Assembly: GCA_028571685.1 (NCBI GenBank)
Contig: CM053143.1
Coordinates: 140,092,829 to 140,156,828 of the forward strand
DNA from: Heterohyrax brucei
Lineage: Eukaryota; Chordata; Mammalia; Hyracoidea; Procaviidae
DNA length: 64,000 nucleotides
Reading direction: 5' to 3'
The position numbers were made by a program, and so were the translations under genes. The notes under the pieces were generated by a model. That model searched no databases. It saw only the letters and a list, made by a program, of their open reading frames with translations, and had not been told where the DNA came from. This document shows positions 55,421-64,000 of this stretch, one piece after another. The first letter of the stretch is position 1; each line of letters starts with the position of its first letter.

Positions 55421-55566
55421 AGGGACAAGTGGCCTACACAGTGTCCCAGAGATGTCATTATCATTCCTCCACTGCCCTGTTCCTATGTTCTTCGTCGAGG
55501 TACATTTGAAATCTGGCTCCTCGATTCGTATTGTTGTCTTCTTACCACAGTGACATGCATAAACAA

Positions 55567-55731
55567 ACAAACAAAAAACCATTGCTGTTGAGTCCATCTC
55601 AATTCACAGTGACCCTACAGGGCAGAGTAGAACTGCCCCACAGAGAACCCAAGAAGCACCTGATGGATTCAAACTGCAGACCTTTTGCTTAGCAGCTGCA
55701 GCACTTAACCACTACACCACCAGGGCTTCCT
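55567..55731 (-). mobile_element. AfroSINE, full length
   Basis: 'cattgctgttgagtccatc', 'ctacagggcagagtagaac', 'ggattcaaactgcagacc' and 'accactacaccaccagggc'. Confidence 0.95.
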
Positions 55732-56814
55732 CACATGCATAAGCAGGTGCTCATTCATTTTTCTGAGACAATGAGTTGTATTTTCCCTCAAGGCAGGCCA
55801 GAATTTCTCCCTATGTTCTACAGTTCTCTTCCCTAAAATAAATAAATAAAAGTTGTAGACATGCTGTCTCTATGAGAGTCCTCTTTGATTTTGGCTCTGA
55901 ATAGCAGGTATTATTCTTGATAGTTCTTACTTTTATAGTGCTGGCCAGTAAAGAGGAGTATCTCCTTTTCATTTAAGCATACAGAGATTTTACTTGGCCT
56001 GCCACAAGATCACAGAAGGAATCAGCAGCAGAGCCAGCAGCAGGGCCTAATGCTAATTCCCTGATCACTGGCTCCATGAGCTCACACTGGTGGTTTATGC
56101 ATACTTACTAAATATTTACAGCTTCAAATATCTTCCCAGCTGCAGTTAGGACAAGATATATGTATACATACATACATGTATATGTGTGCACACACACATA
56201 TATATATGCATATAAAACAGATGTGAGAAAATATAAACTTGAATTAGACGTACATGACACCCCTGTTATTAAAAGTCCAGCATCACACCCTGGAGAGATA
56301 GAAGATTTAAGACTAGTACTTTGTCCCTTTTGATCTCTTGGTTCCACATTAATGTCCCAGGCAGATAGTAATAAACCTTGACTTAAGAGACCAAAACTCT
56401 GTGACCACTTGAAAGTGCACTCACTGATGAAAAGATAAGGAAAATGTTCCGTGTGTGGCTACTTGCCCAACCTAATGATGCTATAAAATACCATACATTG
56501 GAAGAGCTAGTAAAAGTCTATTATCTGATGGCTTGTTTCTAATGAGTTGTGTAGAATGTTGATCAAATCATGCTCTGCTTCCCAATAGACATTTAAATTA
56601 AATCATAAACAACTTACAACCAATAAATATTAGTCCTATTTCTCTTTATGATAATATTAAAATAATTGCAATGTTTTAACACTGAGCTGATTCTAAATTG
56701 CTGATCACACGTATTGTTTAACAGGAGATATGCAAGGAAAGGGAGCATCTGTCTAAATAGAAATTTGTTAGTTTTTGAGTGTGGTATTTTTAAAACCTTG
56801 TAGTAAGTTAAGTG
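55732..56814. other. Repeat-poor 1.1 kb
   Basis: A MIR-like scrap may lie at 55995-56080 (agatcacagaaggaatcagcag, in parts) and a TA/CA-rich tract at about 56156-56216. Otherwise AT-rich unique sequence without an exon. Confidence 0.45.
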
Positions 56815-57062
56815 AATTCCTAGAAAAGGATATCATGGTAAAGTAGAGGATCACTGAAAACAAAGAAAACCTTCAAAGTGATAGAATGACACAATAGGAA
56901 ACAGGAAAGCCTTCAATGAGATAGAGTGACACGAAAGTCAAAACAATGGATTGAAACACACCAGCAGCCACGAAGCTGGCACAAGCCCTGGCAATGTTCT
57001 GTTCTGTTCTGTTCTGCACAAGCTCACTGTGAGTTGAAGTCAGCTGGATGGCAGTAAACAAG
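56815..57062 (+). mobile_element. RTE 3' end with (TTCTG)n
   Basis: 'aggatatcatggtaaagtagagg', 'gctggcacaagccctgg', a local expansion of the RTE word ttctg to about four units at 56997-57017, and 'ggatggcagtaaac'. A block of about 35 bp (aggaaagccttcaatgagatag) is partly duplicated at 56870-56930. Confidence 0.85.
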
Positions 57063-57149
57063 AAGTCAGTGACACGACACAAACCCAATTCACACTGAAA
57101 TTAGTTTGAATTAGTTTAACTTTTCAATAAAAACTAACTAAATAAAAAT

Positions 57150-57357
57150 ATTATTGTTCTTGGTTGCCGTCGAGTCAAATTCAACTCAAAGCAATCCCAA
57201 GTGACACAGTAGGACTGTCCCATGGAATTTACTAGGCTGTGATCTTTAGGGAAGCAGATCGCCAGGGCTGCCTCGTATGGACTGCTGAATGGTTTAGAAC
57301 CACCAACCTTTTGGCTTGTAGTTGAGCATTTGACTGCTGGTACCACCAGGGCCCCTT
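57150..57357 (-). mobile_element. AfroSINE, long subfamily, full length
   Basis: 'cttggttgccgtcgagtc', 'gaagcagatcgccagggc', 'accaccaaccttttggc' and 'ctggtaccaccagggcc'. Confidence 0.95.
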
Positions 57358-57649
57358 AACTAAGTAAAACAAGAAATTAAAAAAAAAAGGAGGAGACATA
57401 ATGGGTTTGCATACATGGGAAGTCCAGAGGGGTAGACCTGTCTAGGAGCTGAAATAATGTTGCTGGTGTCCCTTTCTCCCTCTGCACCTCTACTCTGCAC
57501 TTGGCTTCAGAATATTTTGAGATCTTTCTCTCTGTGCCCTACTACCCACAGCACGTGGCAGGAAAAATGGATGGTGGGTCTCATCCTGATTACTTTCAAA
57601 AAGGCTGAGGGTTCAAAACCACAGTGAGACATCACTTCTCACACACTTG
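57358..57649. other. No feature
   Basis: About 290 bp between two parallel SINEs. Confidence 0.4.
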
Positions 57650-57856
57650 CTGTCATGTTTGTTAGTTGCCCTTGAGTTGATTCTGACTCGTGGTGACCCC
57701 ATGTGTGCAGAATAGAACTGCTCCATAGGGATTTCAAGGCTGTGACCTTTTGGAAGCAGATAGCCTGGCTTGTCTTCTGAGATGACTCTGGCTAGATTTG
57801 AACTGCCAAGCTTGTAAGTCAAGCTTTTAACTGTGTGTACCACCCAGGAAATCCCT
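57650..57856 (-). mobile_element. AfroSINE, long subfamily, full length
   Basis: 'gttagttgcccttgagttg', 'gtggtgaccccatgtgtgc', 'ggaagcagatagcctggc' and 'gtgtaccacccaggaaatcc'. Confidence 0.95.
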
Positions 57857-57879
57857 CAGAACTACTAGCTTGTTATCAT

Positions 57880-58985
57880 CTAAAACATGGAAACTAACAA
57901 GTTTTGATTAAACTGTGGGGAAATTGGAACCTTCATGCCTTGGTTCCAGGAAGGTAGAATGGTGCAGCCACTATAGAAAACAGTTGGACAATGCCTCAAA
58001 AATTGGAAACTGCCATGCAGCACAGCAATTCTACTCCTAGATATATACCCTACAGCACTGACAGCAGAGACTCAAAAACAGATTCTTGCACACCAATGTT
58101 CATTGCAGCATTGTTCTCTAGAGCCACGTGGTGAAAACCCAAGTGCCCATCAGTGGGCCAATGGACAAACAAAATGTTTTATGTATACACACTACTCAGC
58201 TACGAAAAGGAATGAAATTTTGATACACACTGTGTCACGGAGGAACCTTGAAAACATTAGGCTGAATGAAGTAAGTCAGATGCTAAAGCACAAACATTGT
58301 ATGATCTCTCTTAAATATCTAGAATTGGCAAATACACAGAGACTTAAGTTTATTAGTAATTACAGGAGCTAGGGGAGGAGGAAACAGGAGTGCTTTGGTC
58401 ATCAGGTACTGCTCTAATGAAATTGCCATAAATGAATGGCTTTTAAGAGAGAAATTTTATTTGTCACAGTCCAGTAGGCTAGAAGTCCAAATTCAGGGAG
58501 TCAGTTCCAAGGGAAGGTTTTTGTTGCTGGATCTGGAGGAAGGTCCTTGTCATCAATCTGCTGCTGGACCGGAAGCTTCTGAAGCACTGGGACCCCGGTC
58601 CTTTCCCAGGGATGTACCCATCTTCCAGCGCAGCTTCTTGGTGGTATCAGGTCCCCAAATCTCTCGGCTAGCTTCTTCCCTTCATATAGCTCAAGAGAGG
58701 CTGGATCCACAACACGGAGGAACACGGCACAACACCAGGAAACAAGGCCCAGTTGAATGCCACACACATTTTTTGGAGAACACAGTTCAATCCATGACAA
58801 GGAGTTATTGCTGAGGGGTACTGAGTTTCTATTTGTGATGATGAAGAACATTTAGAAATGGATAGCGGTGGTAGGAGCTCAATGAGGCAAAAGGTATTAA
58901 TGTCGCTGACTCATACATTTAAAAGATGGTTAAGATAGCAGATTTTTGTTAAATAGCTTTCACTATGGTAATTTTTTTTAAAGGC
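57880..58985 (+). mobile_element. Old L1 3' part, split by solo LTR
   Basis: Plus L1M-like: 'ggggaaattggaaccttc', 'ctcctagatatataccc', 'gtgcccatcagtgggcc', 'gatgctaaagcac', and after the LTR 'gatagcggtggtagg' and 'aaaagatggttaagatagc', ending near a T-rich run at 58973. Covers the ORF2 C-terminal region and 3' UTR. Confidence 0.85.
58391..58799 (-). mobile_element. Solo LTR with exact 5-bp TSD
   Basis: Minus Afrotheria-type MaLR-like LTR from 'tgctttggtcatcaggtac' to 'cagttcaatccatgaca'. AGGAG stands at 58386-58390 and at 58800-58804, the 5-bp duplication expected of this LTR class, in L1. Confidence 0.92.
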
Positions 58986-59096
58986 AGTGAGTTACCCCCC
59001 TACCTCCAAATTCTAAACACTCTGTCTGGGGAAGGACCCTGACTGACTTCAGCTGGCCACCACTGTAGCAACCCCTGTGATCACCAAAAACAAAAT

Positions 59097-59253
59097 GAAC
59101 CTACTGCCATCAAGTCAATTCCAACTCATAGTGACCCTGTGGGACAGAGTAGAACTGCTCTACAGAGTTTCCAAGGAGCGCCTGGAGGATTGGAACTGCT
59201 GACCACTTGGGAAGCAGCCAGAGCATTTAACCACCATACCACCGGGGTTTCTG
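59097..59253 (-). mobile_element. AfroSINE, full length
   Basis: 'cctactgccatcaagtcaattcc', 'gggacagagtagaactgc', 'ccaaggagcgcctgg' and 'accataccaccggggttt'. Confidence 0.95.
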
Positions 59254-59684
59254 TGATCACAGAGAAGTGGACTAGCGTCCACAGAGGCTAATCGTGTGCC
59301 CACCCTTCCAGCTGGTGTGGTGATCAGTTGGTTGGGCAGTGACACAACATGACTGCAACCCCACTCAGACCCAGGGAATGGACAAGGAGCTCCTTAAACA
59401 AGAGGAAGTTGCAAGACCAGAAGGACAGAAAGCTGAGCAGAACAGGCAGAAAGTGATCATTGTCTCAGCCTGTTATGCTAAATTTATGATGAGGATTATT
59501 ACAAAAATCCAACTAGTAGAATAGAAGGCTGGTATTGGGTGCTTAGATCTAATGTATGCCTGTCAGATTCCCCTTCCTCTTTAAACTAGAGTGCTACAGT
59601 GAAGGATTGTACACGATTTACAGCTGAGTTCATGCCCTACTTATTTGCAATGTCTCATTGTGTTATTTTTAACAAGAATATCAC
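59254..59684. other. No gene recognised
   Basis: Unique-looking sequence, no exon. Confidence 0.4.
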
Positions 59685-59722
59685 CATGAGTAGGATCTGA
59701 CTCGATGGCACTTGGCTTTTAG
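59685..59722 (+). mobile_element. SINE/RTE 3'-end micro-insert
   Basis: 'atgagtaggatctgactcg' then 'atggcacttggctt', an isolated terminus of about 35 bp. 'tatca' occurs on both sides but a clear duplication is not proved. Confidence 0.6.
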
Positions 59723-59754
59723 CTATCAGTAACAAAATACATTGTTCTCAATCA

Positions 59755-59945
59755 CTGTCTACATGAGTTTCCAGTGTTTCCTAAACACTATTTTATGAAT
59801 TCTCATACATATCTTGTGAAGGAGCTGGCAAATACTTAACTGTAGAGCCTCTCTGGGCCTAAGGAGGTTATGCAATCTCCCCAAAGTCCCTCAGCCAGTT
59901 TGGGGCTGAGCCAGAGAGCTCCTGCCTAGCATCCTGACTGCAGAG
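59755..59945 (-). mobile_element. MIR-like SINE
   Basis: 'gcctctctgggcctaagg', 'caatctccccaaagtccctc' and 'gggctgagccagagagc' look like the reverse complement of a MIR core. Confidence 0.55.
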
Positions 59946-60264
59946 ATCAGCTCCCATCTGGGACACCATTTGGCCCACAGGAGGAAGACTGATGAGGGCT
60001 CCAATGTCAAGGACCAGAATGATAGATTTTTAATGACCTTAATTTTCATCTTACTTAGGAAAATTGCATATCCTTTCCTGGCTGAACACTATTTCTGGAA
60101 AAGCGACAAACCAGTCCCTTGAGAGGCCTGTTTACCAAAACTGAGCCCAACCTAAACTCTGTTGATCTGGCCAAAAAAACAAAAAAACTGATAACCTCAC
60201 TGCAACCTCCGTCACAGAGGCCACAGAACAAAATCTGTGTTTCTGGGTATCGCTAGTATTTTTC
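59946..60264. other. No gene recognised
   Basis: About 320 bp, no recognised element. Confidence 0.4.
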
Positions 60265-60412
60265 TCAGTGTATCGTGGTGGCACAGTGGTTAACCAAAAT
60301 GCTGGCCATTAAAATCCATTAACTGCTCCTTGGACACCATATGGAGCAGTTCTATTCTGTCCTATAGATTTTCCGTGAGTCAGAATCGACTCAGTGGCAG
60401 TGGGTTTTGTGT
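60265..60412 (+). mobile_element. AfroSINE, full length, small deletion
   Basis: 'cgtggtggcacagtggtta', 'actgctccttggacacc', 'tctattctgtcctatag' and 'gaatcgactcagtggc'. Part of the B-box region is missing. Confidence 0.92.
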
Positions 60413-60589
60413 TGTTTTTCAGAAAGTAAAAAGCACAGAAAAAATTGAAGAAACTCCAAGGAAAAGGAAATCATAAAAGGAAACTAAAAAGGGAAGGAGC
60501 AGTAAGTAACTAAGAAAATTACAGTGCACAGGGGAACAAAGAGAACTGCGGAGAACTAAGCTTGGAGGAGGATGGGGTGAGGGCTGCGA

Positions 60590-61055
60590 GTCCCCACTAC
60601 AGAGTGATCCTCTGCTGTTTTCTGATCTGATGTGATTCTCTTAGGTGTTAGTTCCTACCTTTATGGCATTAATGAGGCAGGGCTCCATCTAAAAAATTAG
60701 GTTGAGTTTTAAGTCAGTCTCTTTTGAGATACAGAAGAGAGATGTGAGAAGGGAGACATGAGGACCTGAAGCCACCAAAAACAAGAGCCAGGAGTCCTTA
60801 GGTCCTGTCCCTGAGCTGAGAATGTCCTCAGTCACAGAAAATTATTGACAAGGATCTTCGCCCAGAACTGACAGAGAGAGCAAGTCTTCTCCTGGAGCTG
60901 GCACCCTGAATTTGGACTTCTAGCCTCCTAGGCTGTGAAAAACTAAATTTTTCATTGTTAAAGCCAAGTCGGATCCGACTTGACGGCACTTGGCTTGGGA
61001 AAGCCAACTTACTTGTGGAATTCATAACAATACAAGGTGATTAAGATACTAAGCA
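60590..61055 (+). mobile_element. LTR, Afrotheria-type MaLR-like, 5' end missing
   Basis: 'tgatctgatgtgattctc', 'taatgaggcagggctcc', 'ctcttttgagatacag', 'ggcaccctgaatttggac' and 'cttctagcctcctaggctg'. Interrupted near its 3' end by the 32-bp micro-insert. Confidence 0.85.
60968..60999 (+). mobile_element. 32-bp SINE/RTE 3'-end micro-insert with 8-bp TSD
   Basis: Insert starts 'gtcggatccgacttgacgg' and ends 'cacttggcttggg'. AAAGCCAA at 60960-60967 and 61000-61007 flank it exactly, and removing one copy plus the insert restores the LTR family text 'aaagccaacttacttgtgg'. Truncated to the last 30 or so bases of its source. Confidence 0.85.
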
Positions 61056-61374
61056 AGGATGTAGCCTCAGCTGGACTCTAGCTTTAACCTGGTTCAGCAA
61101 TGAACAGGAATTGCACCACAGAATTTATCCTGCCTGGAACCAAGGCAGCCCCACCTTTGAACCCCTGTGTGAGTCAGTGATGAGCTGTGAGCAGTCCCCT
61201 GCTGGCCACAGTGGAGGGGGACATGGAAGGTGTAACGTGTCATGAGAGCAGCTGTTGAGCAAAAGGCAAAATTTCTAGAGAAGAAGATATCTGTAAGGTA
61301 TTTAGTGGCCACACTCAGAGCCCTGGGACGGGTGCACCAGCATAGCACAGGTGCTCTGGCAGGACAGCTGATTC
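61056..61374. other. No gene recognised
   Basis: About 320 bp of mixed sequence between two LTRs. Confidence 0.4.
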
Positions 61375-61894
61375 TGTGGTTGATTGAAGTTTGTCCCCCG
61401 AGGACATCTGTCAGTTTGGCTGGGTCGTGATTCCCAGTATTGTATAACTTTCTACCATTTCATCATCTGATGTGATTTCCCTGTTGTTGTAACTGTTGTA
61501 ACAGTTAATAATTCAAATCACTATGATGTAATGAGATGAATTAGTGACAGTTATATTGATGAGATCAACACGATTAGGTAGTGACTCAAGCCAAACTCTT
61601 TTGAGATACAAAAGAAAAAAGCCAGGAGAGAGATGAAGGAACCTCATGCCACCGAGAAAGCAGTGCCAGGAGCAGACCGTTTGGACCTGAGTTTCCTGTC
61701 CAGAGAGGCTCGTAGACTGATGGAAGATGAATGACACAGGCCTTCCCTTAGAGCCCACAGAGAAAGCCTTCTGCTGGAGATGACCACCTGAATTTGAACT
61801 TACAGCCTACTAGACAGTGAGAGAATAAACTTGTCTTTGTTAAAGCCACCCACTTGTGGTATTTCAGTTACAGTAGCACTAGACGACTAAGACA
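61375..61894 (+). mobile_element. Solo LTR, Afrotheria-type MaLR-like, complete
   Basis: 'ttgattgaagtttgtccccc', 'gtgattcccagtattgt', 'gatctgatgtgat'-like middle, 'ctcttttgagatac', 'ggagatgaccacctgaatttg', and the terminus 'cactagacgactaagaca'. Confidence 0.9.
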
Positions 61895-62085
61895 ACATCC
61901 ATTGTACACTCTGCCACCGGGTCACTGTGTAGCTGATCTCATACAGCATACGTCCTACAGAACTACTGCGATGCTGCTGCCCTAAATCTTCCACCGCCTG
62001 CCTGCTTCCCTAGCAACCCACTGCCTCCCCTCCCATCTAACTCCGTGGACTAGAAGAGGCAGCGCACACAGAGCCTGGGCCTTAC
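61895..62085. other. Intron or flank next to the exon
   Basis: C-rich sequence with no repeat; in minus orientation this is just downstream of the splice donor of the exon. Confidence 0.5.
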
Positions 62086-62150
62086 CTTCACCACTTTCAT
62101 GTATTTTTCACCAACTTTCTCCATCCTCTGTTTCTCTTCTTCTTCAGGTT
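62086..62150 (-). CDS. Internal exon of an unidentified host gene (partial CDS)
   Basis: Read on the minus strand, an 'ag' acceptor after a T-rich tract (62151 onward, 'tttttctttaatag') precedes 65 bases ending in AAG, followed by a consensus donor 'gtaagg' (62085 downward). One frame is open. With two leading bases completing a codon from the previous exon, it reads PEEEEKQRMEKVGEKYMKVVK and ends in phase 0. The peptide is strongly charged and helical in character, with an acidic Glu run followed by a Lys-rich part, as in many coiled-coil or linker segments. I do not recognise the protein. Other exons of the gene are not evident in the window. Confidence 0.6.
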
Positions 62151-62304
62151 CTATTAAAGAAAAATTTCTAACAGTTAATAATTCTAGAATTCCATCAACC
62201 AAAGATTCTCAAGGACTTCTTAAAAAATATTAGTGTCTGGGCTCCATCTCCAAGAAGATTCTGAACCAACTAATGTGGGATGTCTTTTAAGTACTGCAAA
62301 AACT

Positions 62305-62391
62305 AAAAATGCCATTGAGTCAATTGTGACTCATGGAGACCCCATGTATTGCATAGGGGTTTGTTTGTTTGTTTTCTATAACCTTTAAGGA
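62305..62391 (-). mobile_element. AfroSINE 3' half
   Basis: 'tgccattgagtcaattgtgac', 'gaccccatgtattgcatagg' and 'tataacctttaagg'; the head is missing where the next SINE begins. Confidence 0.8.
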
Positions 62392-62606
62392 AGGTCCCTG
62401 GGTAGTATAAATAGTGGGTGCTGAATTACTAACCTAAAAGTCGGCAGTTTAAACTCAAACAGTAGCACCACACAGGAAAGCCCAGCAATCTCTGCCCCTA
62501 AAGTTTACAGCAAAGAAAGCACTATAGAGAAGCTCTGCTCTGTAACACATGGGATAGCCATCAGTCAGAGCTGACTCAACAGCAACAGGTGTGTTTTTTG
62601 GTTTAA
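62392..62606 (+). mobile_element. AfroSINE, long subfamily, full length
   Basis: 'ggtccctgggtagtataaatag', 'gtcggcagtttaaactc', 'cccagcaatctctgcccc', 'tgctctgtaacacatggg' and 'gctgactcaacagcaac', followed by a T-rich tail. Confidence 0.92.
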
Positions 62607-62744
62607 TCCTTGTGGCACCACTCGGCGAATTCCTGTTCTCAATGTTTAGGTTAGGGAAATGTCTGCCATCCAGGGCAGGAACCTCAGGTGATTCTAACTG
62701 AAGCAAAGTTTGAGAGTCACTGCCCCAGGGACTCCTCAGCCACT

Positions 62745-63010
62745 TTGGGCCTGTAGATTAGAATCAGCTGGGGCATTACAAAAAGACTCCTCCTTGAAGA
62801 CTCTGGGGGTCAGTTCTACCCTGGCCCCTGGGGTCGCCATGAGTCGGCTCTGACTCGACGGCACTTGGCTTAGCTGTATGTTCCTCTCCCAGAGATTCTG
62901 ATCTGGCTGGCTTTAAGTCGGGCCCTGCCACTGGAGTTTTTGAAAACTCTCCAGATGTTTCCAGTGAGTAGCCAAGGTGGCCAATCACTGACTCCAGGGA
63001 GTTTCTAAGT
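62745..63010 (+). mobile_element. MER5-like DNA transposon, with SINE end inserted
   Basis: 'agattagaatcagctggggc', then after the insert 'cccagagattctgatctggc' and 'ctccagatgtttccagtgag'. hAT-type non-autonomous remnant. Confidence 0.5.
62803..62872 (+). mobile_element. SINE 3' end, truncated to about 70 bp
   Basis: 'gtcagttctaccctggcccc', 'gggtcgccatgagtcggc' and 'gactcgacggcacttggctt'. Same 3'-end type as the micro-inserts. Confidence 0.8.
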
Positions 63011-63165
63011 TGTACCATGAGGAAGAGCTCAGGTTAGGGAGATTTGGGACTGTACTGGGATCAGTCCTATTGAGTGGAAAGGGAGCCTCAGCGGATGGTA
63101 GTGAAAGAAGAGACTCTCTGTATAAATTTAACAATGGATAGTTAGTTTGCCCGTGCCCATGTTGC
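63011..63165. other. No feature
   Basis: About 150 bp, unassigned. Confidence 0.4.
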
Positions 63166-63508
63166 TCCTAGTTGTCATCTAGTCCATTCTCATTTATAGT
63201 CACTCCACGTGTGTCAGAGTAGAAAATTGTGTTCCACAGGGTTTTCAAGGCCGTGACTTTTCAGAAGCAGGCCTGACTTTTGAGGTACTTCTAATCCACA
63301 GCCACTGAGTTGATTCTGACTCACGGCAACCTTATGAGACAGAGTAGACCTGCTCCACAGAGTTTCCAAGGAGCACCTGGCGGATTTGAACAGCTGACCT
63401 TTTGGTTAGCAGTCACAGCACTTAACCACTATGCCACCAGGGCTTCTGGATGAGTTCAAACAGCCAAGCTTTCAGCTAGCACGGGGGCACTTAACTGTGC
63501 CACTTACC
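63166..63508 (-). mobile_element. AfroSINE, long subfamily, split by another AfroSINE
   Basis: Outer blocks 63166-63288 (gttgtcatctagtccattc to 'ttttgaggtac') and 63449-63508 (ggatgagttcaaacagcc to 'tgtgccacttacc'). Removing 63289-63448 restores one SINE. Confidence 0.88.
63289..63448 (-). mobile_element. AfroSINE, full length, nested
   Basis: 'ccacagccactgagttgattc', 'gagacagagtagacctgc', 'cgatttgaa'-like head region near 63382, and 'actatgccaccagggct'. Close to consensus, so comparatively young; same orientation as the host copy. Confidence 0.94.
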
Positions 63509-63601
63509 CTTCGTATTGCCTGTAAAGTGTAAAGTTGAACTAAATTGTTAAGGGATTGTTTTGCTTCATCAGGCCTTCCTCAGCAGCTTCCTTTTGGAGG
63601 C
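63509..63601. other. No feature
   Basis: Short gap before the terminal LTR. Confidence 0.4.
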
Positions 63602-64000
63602 TGTCATGGATTGAATTGTGTCCCCCCCGAAACATATGTAGAGATTTGGCTGGCTGGGTTATGATTACCAGTATTGTGTGATTGCCTTCCATTTTGTGAT
63701 TTTCCTATACTGTTTGTTAAAGAGGATTAGAGTGGGACCGTAAATCCCTTCCTAAGTTCACCTCCCTGCTCCACTGTAAACATAGTTTTCCTGGAGTGTG
63801 GCTTGCACCCTCTTTTATCCTTTGTCCTACAAGACAGAAAGGCAAGGGAAGCAAGCAGAGGGTTGGGAACCTCACATCAAGAAAGCAGCACTGGGAATAG
63901 AATGTGTCCTTCAGACTCGAGATTCCTGTGCCAACATGCTCCCTGAACAAAGACTGATGCAACACGAGGACTTTCCTCGGAAGCTGACAGAGGGAAAGAC
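63602..64000 (+). mobile_element. LTR, Afrotheria-type MaLR-like, runs off window
   Basis: 'tgtcatggattgaattgtgtccc', 'ggctgggttatgattaccag', 'attttcctatactgt', 'aagaggattagagtgggacc' and 'aagcagcactgggaatag' follow the family order to the right edge. Confidence 0.9.

Larger units (their letters stand above)
62203..62724 (+). mobile_element. MER5-like DNA transposon, split by SINEs
   Basis: 'aaagattctcaaggacttc', 'tgggctccatctcc' at left and 'ctcaggtgattctaactg', 'agtttgagagtcactg' at right follow the hAT-type MER5 order. A SINE pair at 62305-62606 splits it. Non-autonomous, diverged. Confidence 0.6.

Noticed and set aside
58395-58851. Overlapping 139- and 116-codon open frames as genes
   Set aside because: Both are contained in a solo LTR and its L1 flank.
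60041-60140. Another exon near 60041-60140
   Set aside because: 'ttacttag' resembles an acceptor on the plus strand, but no open, bounded segment with a donor follows.
1-64000. CRISPR array, operon or phage-like system
   Set aside because: No regularly spaced short repeats with unique spacers, and the sequence is vertebrate by repeat content.

Overview
The window is mammalian nuclear DNA from an afrotherian, most likely a proboscidean (elephant lineage). The reasons are repeats I recognise from memory, not from a database search. There are dozens of AfroSINE copies (tRNA-like head, end reading roughly cggaatcgactcgacggcaac), many RTE-clade LINE copies of the elephant RTE1 type (3' end rich in ctaacaacaacaac), an elephant-type L1 3' UTR, and recurring MaLR-type solo LTRs. 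The older layer (L2, MIR, MER5-like, MLT1-like LTRs) is shared by placental mammals generally. I see no prokaryotic or viral gene organisation.

The window is almost entirely intergenic or deep intronic. The only credible host coding feature is one 65-bp minus-strand internal exon at 62086-62150. It is bounded by a consensus donor and acceptor and encodes a charged peptide (PEEEEKQRMEKVGEKYMKVVK). If it is real, some or all of the window is intron or flank of an unidentified minus-strand gene. No other long open reading frame looks like a host gene; nearly all lie in repeats.

Layout. 1-4.3 kb: two L1 remnants and a MaLR LTR. 4.3-7.3 kb: L2 with a SINE, then an L1 3' UTR. 7.5-13.7 kb: two long RTE copies, the first carrying a second RTE inside it. 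13.7-18.1 kb: LTRs (one inside another), a 48-bp direct repeat and a short RTE deletion derivative. 18-24.5 kb: SINEs, LTRs, and a composite with an L1 5' end and an L1 3' end. 24.5-28.1 kb: repeat-poor apart from a tRNA-Gly-headed SINE and a MIR. 28.1-31 kb: an L2 fossil holding two SINEs, an RTE derivative (itself split by another RTE) and a solo LTR. 31-32.9 kb: repeat-poor. 33-41 kb: L1 and RTE pieces, including an L1 3' end inserted antiparallel into an older L1. 43.8-51.3 kb: minus-strand RTE ends, SINEs and a fold-back mariner inside an L1. 52-54 kb: an MLT1-like LTR with two insertions. 54-64 kb: SINEs, L1 and L2 ends, five MaLR-type LTRs and the exon.

The main story is layered retrotransposition. 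Several nests have readable target-site duplications, so relative ages can be ordered: L2/MIR, then MLT1/L1M, then RTE and its derivatives, then AfroSINE and young LTRs. The least expected signals are (a) micro-insertions of only about 30 nt of a SINE/RTE 3' end flanked by duplications, (b) a palindromic mariner fossil, (c) short RTE derivatives joining the 5' UTR to the 3' UTR, and (d) the isolated exon.
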